A program made the position numbers and the translations under genes. A DNA stretch of 64,000 nucleotides, taken from positions 310,001 to 374,000 of the forward strand of contig JAAWDX010000003.1 of the NCBI GenBank assembly GCA_022794035.1. Direction: 5' to 3'. Below the pieces are notes generated by a model that was not told the origin of the DNA, ran no database searches, and saw only the letters and a list, made by a program, of their open reading frames with translations. This document shows, piece after piece, positions 15,942-22,742 of this stretch (positions are counted from its first letter, which is position 1; every line of letters starts with the position of its first letter). The DNA comes from Lachnospiraceae bacterium (GTDB lineage Bacteria > Bacillota > Clostridia > Lachnospirales > Bianqueaceae).

Positions 15942-16348
15942 TAAATCCAAGTGACCCATATACATTTTTAGCGGATGATGCTGAAACTGCAGCACTTGTT
16001 GTATTACTGATAAGTAATTTATGTGGCGCAGAATCGAAAGATAAAAAAGAGTATATACCCATATTGCTTTCACCAGAACAGTATATAGAACGGTTTGGGA
16101 GAACAGCAAAAGAAGGACTAAATGCTAAAAGGAATGAATTGGCAATAGCTTTAGAATCTATGATGTATGGTCATTTTAAAGATAGAAAACGATATGAAGC
16201 TGCCTTAAAGGCGATTACAGATCAAGAAAAAAAGAAATTGTTTATGGATGAATGGCAAGATGCCCATACGAGTCTAAATGATATAGGCACTTATTGTCAC
16301 GAGCTAGCAACGAAAATAAAAGAAATGAAAACAGAAGAGAGGGAATAA
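15926..16348 (+). CDS. Phage protein, unknown
   Basis: 140 aa, mostly helical (DDAETAALVVLLISNLCGAE, then LLSPEQYIERFGRT). GGAGGAAAAAGA lies directly upstream. It overlaps the methylase end by 16 bp, so it is in the same operon. It resembles hypothetical proteins of other Clostridia phages. Confidence 0.75.
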   Translation: MEYELINPSDPYTFLADDAETAALVVLLISNLCGAESKDKKEYIPILLSPEQYIERFGRTAKEGLNAKRNELAIALESMMYGHFKDRKRYEAALKAITDQEKKKLFMDEWQDAHTSLNDIGTYCHELATKIKEMKTEERE

Positions 16349-16349
16349 A

Positions 16350-16772
16350 ATGCCAATAAAAAATTACACAACGAAAATACCAGCGCTGCAGACAGTAGGG
16401 GAAATACAGGGGATCCTAGAAGCGCATGGGGCTAAAAAGATCATGATGGATTATGGTGATGATGGAAAAGTGAAGAGTGTTGTATTCGCGCTAGAAACAG
16501 CAACAGGACTGCGAGGTTATCTGCTCCCCGCACGGATAGATGGCGTTGCGGCAGTTCTGGCCAAGCAACGGGTGAAATGTGACTATGATACGGCTGAAAG
16601 AGTCGCTTGGAGAATCGTAAAAGATTGGATAGATGCGAAGATGGCATTTTTAGAATCTGAACAGGCAGCAATGGACGAGATATTCTTGCCGTATATGGTG
16701 AATGACGAAGGGCATACATTGTACAACGTGTTTCTAGAAAATAAACTGAAATTCATAGGGATGGAGGAATAA
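16350..16772 (+). CDS. Phage protein, unknown
   Basis: 140 aa, alpha/beta (IMMDYGDDGKVKSVVFALET, then GLRGYLLPARIDGV; AERVAWRIVKDWIDA). GAGAGGG lies upstream. I recall this pattern as a common phage hypothetical protein; no activity is evident. Confidence 0.8.
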   Translation: MPIKNYTTKIPALQTVGEIQGILEAHGAKKIMMDYGDDGKVKSVVFALETATGLRGYLLPARIDGVAAVLAKQRVKCDYDTAERVAWRIVKDWIDAKMAFLESEQAAMDEIFLPYMVNDEGHTLYNVFLENKLKFIGMEE

Positions 16773-16776
16773 AAGA

Positions 16777-17130
16777 ATGAGTGAGATCAATTTGCTAAGA
16801 GAGTATTGTAAGCTGTGTACTTCGCGTGGTTTATGCATAGAATGCCCGATTAAAGAAGTAAAGGAAGGTGACTGCCGGCAATGGATTCTAGAACATTGGG
16901 ATCAGGCGGTCGAAATCATCACCAAGTGGGCTAAGGAGCATCCGCAGAAAACGCGGCAGGATGTATTTTTGGAGCGGTACCCAGATGCGGTAGTAGATAA
17001 TACTAAAGTGCTGGGAATTAAACCATGTTATATGGGAGCACACAGGAAAGAAAATGTAATGTGCGGTGGTTATAATGACTGCTATGATTGCAGGAAAGAT
17101 TACTGGTCAGCGCCGGCAGAGGAGGAATAA
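16777..17130 (+). CDS. Cys-rich phage protein, paralogue 1
   Basis: 117 aa with about 11 Cys (CKLCTSRGLCIECP at the start, CGGYNDCYDCRKDYW at the end), so it probably binds zinc. The middle KTRQDVFLERYPDA is shared with the next gene. GGGATGGAGG lies upstream. It is a tandem duplicate with 17132-17509. Function unknown. Confidence 0.75.
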   Translation: MSEINLLREYCKLCTSRGLCIECPIKEVKEGDCRQWILEHWDQAVEIITKWAKEHPQKTRQDVFLERYPDAVVDNTKVLGIKPCYMGAHRKENVMCGGYNDCYDCRKDYWSAPAEEE

Positions 17131-17131
17131 A

Positions 17132-17509
17132 ATGAGCGAGATCAATTTGCTAAAAGAGTATTGCAGGATGTGTGATACATTCGGAGAATGCAGCGAGGGA
17201 TGCCTAATAAATCAAAGAGCTAGGCATGTCGGTGATACATGTCAGAGTTGGATCCTAGACAATTTTGATCAGGCAAATGAAATCATCACCGCATGGGCGC
17301 AGGAGCATCCGGAAAAACCGGTGCGGACACGGCAGGATGTATTTCTGGAACGGTACCCAAAGGCAGTCGTAATAGACGGGGTGCTAGAAATACATCCATG
17401 TGCAATGGGGTTTATTGATGAAGGCGGGAAAGATTGCGAAAATGTTGATTCGTGCGAGACTTGCCATCAATCATACTGGCTCGCACCAGCCGAGGAGGAA
17501 GAGGGATGA
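17132..17509 (+). CDS. Cys-rich phage protein, paralogue 2
   Basis: 125 aa. The same architecture as its neighbour: MSEINLLKEYCRMCDTFGEC, TRQDVFLERYPKAV, then CHQSYWLAPAEEE. The starts (MSEINLL) and the ends are nearly identical, so this is a recent tandem duplication. ATG at 17132 follows GGAGGAATAA. Confidence 0.75.
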   Translation: MSEINLLKEYCRMCDTFGECSEGCLINQRARHVGDTCQSWILDNFDQANEIITAWAQEHPEKPVRTRQDVFLERYPKAVVIDGVLEIHPCAMGFIDEGGKDCENVDSCETCHQSYWLAPAEEEEG

Positions 17510-17769
17510 GACTGATTGATGCGGATGAGCTGCGAGAGAACATGATAAACGTATGGATGGTAGGAACCGACAAGGATGTTGATTATGTTATGGATGAGGT
17601 ATTGCATGAAATTGATATTGCGCCGACGGTAATGGTACGATGTAAAGAGTGTAAGTATTTTGAAAAGGCAGAGTGCATAGATGGATTCCTAATATGCCCT
17701 GCTAGTGGTATGGAAATACATGAAAATGATTTTTGCAGCTATGCGGAAAGGAGAAGCCGGGATGATTAG
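17506..17769 (+). CDS. Small zinc-ribbon-like phage protein
   Basis: 87 aa. Starts MRLIDADELREN, with VRCKECKYFEKAECIDG and later LICPASG and FCSYAER: four to five Cys in CxxC-type spacing. The ATG overlaps the upstream TGA (ATGA); GGAAGAGGG is the RBS. A common phage protein of unknown role. Confidence 0.8.
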   Translation: MRLIDADELRENMINVWMVGTDKDVDYVMDEVLHEIDIAPTVMVRCKECKYFEKAECIDGFLICPASGMEIHENDFCSYAERRSRDD

Positions 17770-18166
17770 ATTACATGATGCTGATGATGGGCATGAAATT
17801 TGGTTGAATGAAATATATATCGATGAGATCACTGCAGACGAGAAGGTTACTATTGTTTCTATGTTGGCTAGGGAATGCTGCTGCGTCACCGAAACTCCGG
17901 AGCAGATTCTGGGAAAGATGGGAGAGACAACGCAGCCAGCGCCGGCGAAGAACAATCTAACAAAATGGATTATAGGAATGAGCGATGAGGCGTTAGAGAA
18001 TGTTATTTCGGCCGGTACGCAGCGCCACACGTGCCTAGCATGCCCGGCTAAGGATCTATGTGATGAAATGGATGGTAGCTGCGCCGGTGCATTCAGACGC
18101 TGGGCGATGGAGGCATCCGAGGAATCAGATAAAAGGAGGGTAAAAAAGAATGAATGTGATGCTTGA
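17762..18166 (+). CDS. FlbD-like plus Cys-rich fusion protein
   Basis: 134 aa. Residues 1-50 (MIRLHDADDGHEIWLNEIYI) resemble the short flagellar FlbD-like beta domain. The rest (WIIGMSDEALENVIS, then CLACPAKDLCDEMDGSCAGA) is a Cys-rich module of the same general style as the two paralogues upstream. AAGGAG lies 9 nt before the ATG. Function unknown; the fusion is unusual. Confidence 0.7.
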   Translation: MIRLHDADDGHEIWLNEIYIDEITADEKVTIVSMLARECCCVTETPEQILGKMGETTQPAPAKNNLTKWIIGMSDEALENVISAGTQRHTCLACPAKDLCDEMDGSCAGAFRRWAMEASEESDKRRVKKNECDA

Positions 18167-18560
18167 TGAAGGTGCGAAACTTCCACTCAGGGCGCATGAT
18201 GCAGATGCTGGTTATGATTTATTTTCAAGAGAGAGTGCATATATTCCAGCAGGAGGAAGTCATAAATTTGATACAGGCGTTCATATGCAGATACCGGAAG
18301 GGTTTGCTGGATTGCTGGTTAGTAAAAGCGGATTGAATGTAAATTACGGGTTAAAAAGCGAAGGTTTGATTGATAGCGGATACACGGGCAGCATTGTTGT
18401 AAAATTGTATAACCACGGCGAAGAAGGCGTTTACATTAAAAACGGTCAGAAGATCAGCCAGATTATCATTATTCCGATTAAAACCGAAGAACTAGCAATC
18501 GTGGACAAGTTTTCTGACACCGAAAGAGGAAGCAATGGTTTCGGGAGCAGCGGATTATGA
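18150..18560 (+). CDS. dut: dUTP diphosphatase
   Basis: 136 aa trimeric dUTPase. Seen: motif 1 HDADAGYDL, motif 2 LVSKSGL, motif 3 GLIDSGYTGSI, motif 4 GQKISQIII, motif 5 ERGSNGFGSSG. It hydrolyses dUTP to dUMP and PPi, keeping uracil out of phage DNA. AGGAGGG lies 10 nt upstream. It overlaps the previous gene. Confidence 0.97.
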   Translation: MNVMLDEGAKLPLRAHDADAGYDLFSRESAYIPAGGSHKFDTGVHMQIPEGFAGLLVSKSGLNVNYGLKSEGLIDSGYTGSIVVKLYNHGEEGVYIKNGQKISQIIIIPIKTEELAIVDKFSDTERGSNGFGSSGL

Positions 18561-18649
18561 TGATTGATATGCATGTTGGACCGGTTGAGATTATTTGCTG
18601 TGTGTGTTTAATTTTCCTTATGGCCTGTATGGCAATTAAAGAATCATGA
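18557..18649 (+). CDS. 30-aa membrane peptide
   Basis: MMIDMHVGPVEIICCVCL then IFLMACMAIKES: one Cys-rich hydrophobic helix. GGGAG lies 9 nt upstream. The start overlaps the dut stop and the end overlaps the next ATG (ATGA), a coupled arrangement that supports expression. Confidence 0.5.
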   Translation: MMIDMHVGPVEIICCVCLIFLMACMAIKES

Positions 18650-18924
18650 CAACTTACACAATGGGATGCGGAATAATGCCGAAATGGGTTACACAGCGGC
18701 TAATTGCCTATAAACGAATGGACGGAAAAACGGGATATGAGTTGCACATTGGGTTTAGTGTATTTGACATTATGCCCGGTGATACAATCATGAAGGACGG
18801 CCATCAAATACATGTTGAAAGGATGTGCAGCCACAGCAATGGAAGTCAAAAAGTATTTGGAACAAATAGAAAAGTACGACAGAATCATAGAAAACAAGCT
18901 GGAAGAAAAACAGAGATGGCATGA
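18646..18924 (+). CDS. Phage protein, unknown
   Basis: 92 aa. The first 60 residues look genuine (MPKWVTQRLIAYKRMDGKTG, then GDTIMKDGHQIHVERM); the rest overlaps the late-regulator gene in another frame and may be poorly constrained. The ATG is coupled to the 30-aa gene. Confidence 0.55.
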   Translation: MTTYTMGCGIMPKWVTQRLIAYKRMDGKTGYELHIGFSVFDIMPGDTIMKDGHQIHVERMCSHSNGSQKVFGTNRKVRQNHRKQAGRKTEMA

Positions 18925-19255
18925 AATTGCAACCAGCATAACGGTGCAAACTGAAGGCGAGAAGGTGAAATCATCTGGACGACAACAGAAGATGGCGGAT
19001 GCTGTGGATATGTACATTGATCTTGAAAGAGAAATAGACCTGATCATTGCTCAGAGGGCGCAGGAGAGGCAGACCGTTATCAACACGCTTGAACTGCTGC
19101 CCGCTCTTGAGTATGACGTGCTCTATCGAAAACATGTAAAATATCAATCATTTGATGATATTGCAGAGGCACATGCAAAATCATACAGCTGGGCCACTAG
19201 TGTATATGGACAGGCCCTGCAAAGTCTTCAAAAACTTCTGGATGATGGAAGGTGA
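18839..19255 (+). CDS. ArpU/RinA-like late transcription regulator (DUF1492)
   Basis: 138 aa. Coiled coil (VKKYLEQIEKYDRIIENKLE) then a sigma-region-4-like helical end (ALEYDVLYRKHVKYQSFDDI, SYSWATSVYGQALQ). DUF1492/ArpU/RinA proteins activate late genes in Gram-positive phages and sit right before the terminase region, as here. It lies beside the phased repeat array at 19511, a likely target. ATG at 18839 is used for family fit, although the RBS (AAAGGA, 15 nt) is distant; ATG at 18812 is possible. Confidence 0.8.
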   Translation: MEVKKYLEQIEKYDRIIENKLEEKQRWHEIATSITVQTEGEKVKSSGRQQKMADAVDMYIDLEREIDLIIAQRAQERQTVINTLELLPALEYDVLYRKHVKYQSFDDIAEAHAKSYSWATSVYGQALQSLQKLLDDGR

Positions 19256-19260
19256 ATGAT

Positions 19261-19513
19261 ATGCTGCAGAGAGTGGAAAACGAAGATGCGATTAAGTATG
19301 GCTGCAAATACTGTAGCCATGCCAAACGAAAGAGACGAAAAAGCGAATCTGGAAGATGGGGGGGTGTTCTGGTGCTGTCCATATGAAAAATGTCCGTACG
19401 GAGAGATCGACCAAGCTGGAAGTTTCAAAAAGTATTTGAAGGGTGATCAATATAAAACGCAATTTGAAATTCTGGAGGGTGGCGTTGCTTCCGGCGGTGA
19501 TAAGTATGCTTGA
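19261..19513 (+). pseudogene. Zinc-ribbon phage protein interrupted by a frameshift in a G7 run
   Basis: From ATG 19261 (GGAAGG 8 nt upstream) the frame reads MLQRVENEDAIKYGCKYCSH and then runs out of frame. The continuation WCCPYEKCPYGEIDQAGSF is in the other frame to 19513. The two pieces together match a common phage zinc-binding protein (CxxC ... CPYxxCPY). Removing one G from the G7 at 19358-19364 restores one frame. It may be a sequencing error, a mutation, phase variation or slippage. Confidence 0.6.
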
Positions 19514-19640
19514 TCTGGAGTAATCTGGAATTATTTGCAAAAAATTAGCGTAATCTGGAATTTTCTGCAAAAAGTTAGCGAAAATTAGCGTGAATTGCAA
19601 AAAGTTGTTATAAATTGCAAAAAGTTGGCGTGCATTGGAG
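19511..19640. repeat. 10-bp phased repeat array upstream of the packaging genes
   Basis: Thirteen consecutive decamers keep a TT or CT at positions 5-6 in strict 10-bp register. The unit TGCAAAAARTTRGCG recurs at 19536, 19566, 19596 and 19616 (steps 30, 30, 20). The array ends 10 bp before an extended -10 promoter. One factor per helical turn could bind one face; the adjacent ArpU/RinA-like regulator is the obvious candidate. No coding function is seen in this stretch. Confidence 0.7.
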
Positions 19641-19646
19641 TAAAAA

Positions 19647-19658
19647 CTGTGATATAGT
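19647..19658 (+). promoter_or_regulatory. Putative late promoter (extended -10)
   Basis: TGATATAGT (TG, one base, TATAGT at 19653-19658) has no good -35, which is typical of an activator-dependent promoter. It stands just downstream of the phased array and before the terminase region. Confidence 0.5.
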
Positions 19659-19676
19659 GTAAAACGTGAAAATTTG

Positions 19677-19709
19677 AAAAGCGCTGGGCTGATGCCTTGG
19701 CGCTTTTTT
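19677..19709 (+). terminator. Terminator-like hairpin in the late leader
   Basis: AAAAGCGC ... GCGCTTTTTT (19677-19684 with 19700-19709) with GGGC/GCC support near the loop. It lies between the putative late promoter and the first late gene, so it would need to be read through or antiterminated. Confidence 0.75.
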
Positions 19710-19732
19710 CATTGCAAAGGAGCTGATATGAA

Positions 19733-20065
19733 ATGAAGATCAATGTACTTGGAACTATATATGACTTAATCGAGTCCAGTGCGGCAGAAGATGAAAATTT
19801 GGCCGAAATGGATGGATATTGCGATACAAGTGCGAAACTATGTGTTGTTGATGATATGAAAAATGCTGCTAAGGAAAGTTTCTCGAAAAAGAATTTAGAT
19901 GAATACAAAAATGGCACCAAGAGACATGAATTGATTCATGCCTTTATGTATGAATCTGGTCTTGACGCAAATAGTTTTTGGGCGCAGAACGAAGAGTTGG
20001 TGGATTGGATTGCGCTGCAGTTTCCGAAAATGAAAAAAGCATTCGAAGAGGCCGGTTGTCTGTAA
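19733..20065 (+). CDS. Small zinc metallopeptidase-like protein
   Basis: 110 aa with HELIH in KRHELIHAFMYESG, followed by EELVDW as a possible third ligand, so a compact zincin. AAGGAG lies 10 nt upstream. Similar proteins occur near phage terminases. It could be an ImmA-like protease, but no repressor gene adjoins it. First gene of the late region. Confidence 0.8.
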   Translation: MKINVLGTIYDLIESSAAEDENLAEMDGYCDTSAKLCVVDDMKNAAKESFSKKNLDEYKNGTKRHELIHAFMYESGLDANSFWAQNEELVDWIALQFPKMKKAFEEAGCL

Positions 20066-20087
20066 GTGACGAAAGGAAAATGAGAAC

Positions 20088-20651
20088 GTGAATATAATCG
20101 AAAAAAAATTAAACGAGATAAAGCCGTATGAAAAAAATCCAAGAAGAAATGACGACGCAGTAAAATATGTCGTTGAATCAATCAAAGAATTTGGATTTAA
20201 GGTGCCGATCATAATTGATAAGAACGGAATCATCGTTGCTGGTCATACCCGGTACAAAGCGGCAAAAAAGCTAAACATGGAGAAGGTTCCCTGCGTTATT
20301 GCTGATGATCTGACAGAAGAACAGGTAAAGGCGTTTCGATTGGCTGATAACAAAACCAGCGAGATGGCAGCATGGGATTTTGACCTGCTTCACGAAGAAT
20401 TGGATGAATTGCAGCAGTTTGATTTTTCGATGGAAGACTTCGGATTCTATAACAATTTCAATGACGATGAATTCGATGATCTGTTTGAAAGCAAGGCAAA
20501 AGAGCAGACAGAAAGCAGAAAGGACGAATCAGCAGATGATTTTTCCGGGCAGTGGAAAGTCATTGTACGTGCAGAGAGCGAAGAAGAGGCGCAGGAAATT
20601 GCAGAACTGCTGAATGAAAGCGGTTATGAATGCGAGGTTATGCGGATATGA
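20088..20651 (+). CDS. ParB/Srx-domain protein, possibly DpdB-like
   Basis: 187 aa, GTG start. N-terminal ParB-like domain: NEIKPYEKNPRRND, VVESIKEFGFKVPIIIDKNG, IIVAGHTRYKAAKKL (GHTR motif), FRLADNKTSE. A ~30-aa C-terminal alpha/beta segment follows (WKVIVRAESEEEAQEIAELL). Similar proteins often accompany phage DNA methylases. Here it directly precedes a QueD-like gene and a DpdA-like transglycosylase. In bacterial Dpd systems DpdB is a ParB/sulfiredoxin-type ATPase needed with DpdA, so an equivalent role is a reasonable inference. Confidence 0.88.
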   Translation: MNIIEKKLNEIKPYEKNPRRNDDAVKYVVESIKEFGFKVPIIIDKNGIIVAGHTRYKAAKKLNMEKVPCVIADDLTEEQVKAFRLADNKTSEMAAWDFDLLHEELDELQQFDFSMEDFGFYNNFNDDEFDDLFESKAKEQTESRKDESADDFSGQWKVIVRAESEEEAQEIAELLNESGYECEVMRI

Positions 20652-20986
20652 TGCAGATTATTACTTTTAATCAGATTATCGGGTGTCATAACTGGCCCGG
20701 TGCTCCTGAGAGATATGCTTATTTGAGGAATACGCACCGCCATGTGTTTCATGTGCGCTGCTGGTTTTATGTTGATCATTCGGACCGGCAGATCGAGATA
20801 AACGATATGCAGCAGATCATTGAATATGAATTTACAAAAAAATGGAGCCTGAAAGGGGAGGGAAAAGGCTTTCAGTTTGGAGCAATGAGCTGCGAAGACA
20901 TTGCGAAGTGGTGCGTTGATACATTCGAATGCGAAGCCTGCGAAGTGATGGAAGATGGGTTTGGTGGAGCTTATGTTAGGCGCTAA
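20648..20986 (+). CDS. QueD/PTPS-like T-fold protein
   Basis: 112 aa. Zinc triad of the 6-carboxytetrahydropterin synthase fold: H14 in GCHNW, H30 and H32 in THRHVFHVR, then a DM..II segment and a final EDGFGGAYV. The catalytic Cys that normally lies just before HxH is absent (YLRNTHRH), so it may not perform the QueD reaction and could act on a 7-deazaguanine. GAGG is 10 nt upstream. It overlaps both neighbours within the deazaguanine cassette. Confidence 0.75.
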   Translation: MMQIITFNQIIGCHNWPGAPERYAYLRNTHRHVFHVRCWFYVDHSDRQIEINDMQQIIEYEFTKKWSLKGEGKGFQFGAMSCEDIAKWCVDTFECEACEVMEDGFGGAYVRR

Positions 20987-21878
20987 CTGTAAAGTGCATT
21001 TCGCGGGTTCTGATAATAGCGTGCCGCATCTGGCAAGCAGTAATGTTGCGGGAGTAAACTACCAGCTCTTTACTTGTTATCCATTCATCGCAAACAAAAA
21101 ACCGGAAGATGATTTTCGATTTGGTGAAGGTGATTTATTTGTTCCTAGATGGGTGCAGCAACTGCGCAAGCATGTTATCATGGATTCTGGTCTATTTACC
21201 CTTATGTTTGGGGCGAAGAAAAATGAGAAGCAGACTATTGAAACGCTAACAGCATGGCAAGACAAAACAGCAAAGTTTGTAAGGCAGAATAACCTCACTT
21301 GTACTTGCGTTGAAATTGATTGCCAAAAGGTGCTTGGCGTTGATGAGGCATGGTATTTCAGGAGGAGAATGAAAGAGGTTATGCCAAACAACCGGCATAT
21401 CAATGTTTTTCATTTAGAAGATGGAAGGAAAGGACTCGACAGGCTCATTGAGTTTTCTGAATATATTGCAATATCAGTGCCGGAGCTGCGCATTCATAGG
21501 CCGAAGTCGTACAAATACGAAGTCACATGGTTAGCAAACTATATTAAGAACAAAAAACCGAGTATTGATATTCACCTGCTGGGATGCACCGAAAAGGGAT
21601 TGCTTGAGCAAAATAAATTTTGTACAAGCGCAGATTCTACTAGCTGGCTTTCTTCTGTGAGGTATGGGAATTCCAACTACAAAAGATACAATATCAACCA
21701 GCTTAGGCAAGAAAAACGACTGCAAGTGCGTCCATTATTGCAGGCTGAATATGATAAGTACAAAACGCCTTCCATGCAGGCGATGAGCGACAAAAAAATA
21801 AAGTATATTGAAGATTGCTATTTTTCGGCTGTTTTTTGCAAAACTATGTACGAAAAATCAGTTGGACCGCAAGATTGA
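20973..21878 (+). CDS. dpdA: DpdA-like DNA guanine transglycosylase
   Basis: 302 aa, related to tRNA-guanine transglycosylase. Seen (from ATG 20973): MDSGLFTLMFG at 70-80 (the DSG motif of the TGT pocket), CVEIDC at 112-117, IHLLGC at 200-205 and SADSTSW at 219-225. Phage DpdA enzymes swap guanine in DNA for a 7-deazaguanine, protecting the genome from nucleases. The neighbours (two T-fold-like genes, ParB-like, YhhQ-type transporter) support DNA rather than tRNA modification. The modified base made here is unknown. Confidence 0.8.
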   Translation: MLGANCKVHFAGSDNSVPHLASSNVAGVNYQLFTCYPFIANKKPEDDFRFGEGDLFVPRWVQQLRKHVIMDSGLFTLMFGAKKNEKQTIETLTAWQDKTAKFVRQNNLTCTCVEIDCQKVLGVDEAWYFRRRMKEVMPNNRHINVFHLEDGRKGLDRLIEFSEYIAISVPELRIHRPKSYKYEVTWLANYIKNKKPSIDIHLLGCTEKGLLEQNKFCTSADSTSWLSSVRYGNSNYKRYNINQLRQEKRLQVRPLLQAEYDKYKTPSMQAMSDKKIKYIEDCYFSAVFCKTMYEKSVGPQD

Positions 21879-21930
21879 TCAATGACAGAGAGCTGCAAAG
21901 CCGCTCTATTTTTATTTGGAGGAATTATGC

Positions 21931-22422
21931 ATGTGTAAAATGACTAAAATGACGACGAAAGATGCGATGGGCATAGCAATAGAGCAGGCCCGAAAAACGA
22001 TGAATGAAAATATTGGCGGTCCCTTTGGGGCGGCCATTTTTGATGAACACGGAAATTTGATTGCAGTAAATAGCAATAGAGTTTTGCAAGACCACGACCC
22101 GACGGCGCACGCAGAAATCACGGCCATTCGAGAGGCGTGTAAGAAATTAGGCACACATGACCTTTCCGGCTGCATTATGGTTGCGACTGGCTACCCCTGC
22201 CCGATGTGCCTTGGGGCGATGATTTGGGCAAACATTAAAACGTGTTATTATGGCTGCACGCCAAAGGATGCCGAAGCAATAGGATTTCGAGATGAATTTA
22301 TCTATGAGTTTATCAAAGGAAAATGCAGCGATACCAATGTATTGAAATTCGAGGAATCGCAGCGGGAAAACTGCTTGCAGCTCTTTGAAGAATATCATAA
22401 AAAAGAAAAGGAGTTATATTGA
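21931..22422 (+). CDS. guaD: Guanine deaminase
   Basis: 163 aa zinc cytidine-deaminase-fold enzyme: IGGPFGAAIFDEHGNLI, DPTAHAEITAIREAC (H60, E62), YPCPMCLGAMIWA (C90, C93), then GFRDEFIYE. It is close in pattern to B. subtilis guanine deaminase rather than tRNA or cytidine deaminases. It converts guanine to xanthine and ammonia. ATG 21931 lies 9 nt after GGAGG. It sits inside the deazaguanine cassette, and guanine is the base released by DpdA exchange. Confidence 0.88.
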   Translation: MCKMTKMTTKDAMGIAIEQARKTMNENIGGPFGAAIFDEHGNLIAVNSNRVLQDHDPTAHAEITAIREACKKLGTHDLSGCIMVATGYPCPMCLGAMIWANIKTCYYGCTPKDAEAIGFRDEFIYEFIKGKCSDTNVLKFEESQRENCLQLFEEYHKKEKELY

Positions 22423-22730
22423 TGATTGAAAACATTTACAAAGTGAAATCTATTGAGATCGAAGCAAGTGCAAAGTGTTTTTGCCCGCTGGGGCAGGATT
22501 GGTACACAAACCAGTTTTGCATTTATATGGATCCTGGTCAAAAAATTCCGGACTACTGCGATATTGACAGATGGATTCGTGAAAATCTCAACGGTCAATC
22601 ACTGATCATTGAGGATGCCACAAACAGGTTATATCAGCATGTTATGAAAGAATACGAGCCGTTTTTCTGTAGTATTGATAATTGTGTTGAAGATGCCAGA
22701 CACAGCAAGGTTACAATCACGGTTGAGTAA
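22422..22730 (+). CDS. QueF/QueD-like T-fold protein (tentative)
   Basis: 102 aa. AKCFCPLGQDWYTNQF recalls the Cys-containing CPxTGQPD segment of QueF, and DARHSKVTITVE fits a T-fold ending. It is shorter than QueF (~150 aa). AAAGGAG lies 8 nt upstream and the start is coupled to the deaminase stop (TGATG). It probably acts on a 7-deazaguanine (reduction, decarboxylation or similar). The assignment rests on short motifs and on its neighbours. Confidence 0.55.
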   Translation: MIENIYKVKSIEIEASAKCFCPLGQDWYTNQFCIYMDPGQKIPDYCDIDRWIRENLNGQSLIIEDATNRLYQHVMKEYEPFFCSIDNCVEDARHSKVTITVE

Positions 22731-22742
22731 GGAGAAAAAGCA

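Noticed and set aside
18812-18838. Nine-residue longer start of the late regulator
   Set aside because: Possible, but the family usually begins at MEVKKYLEQ; kept as an alternative only.
19511-19640. CRISPR array
   Set aside because: Units are 10 bp with no unique 25-40 bp spacers and no cas genes nearby.
21888-21912. Terminator between dpdA and guaD
   Set aside because: AGAGC/GCTCT is only 5 bp with a broken T-run; too weak to list.
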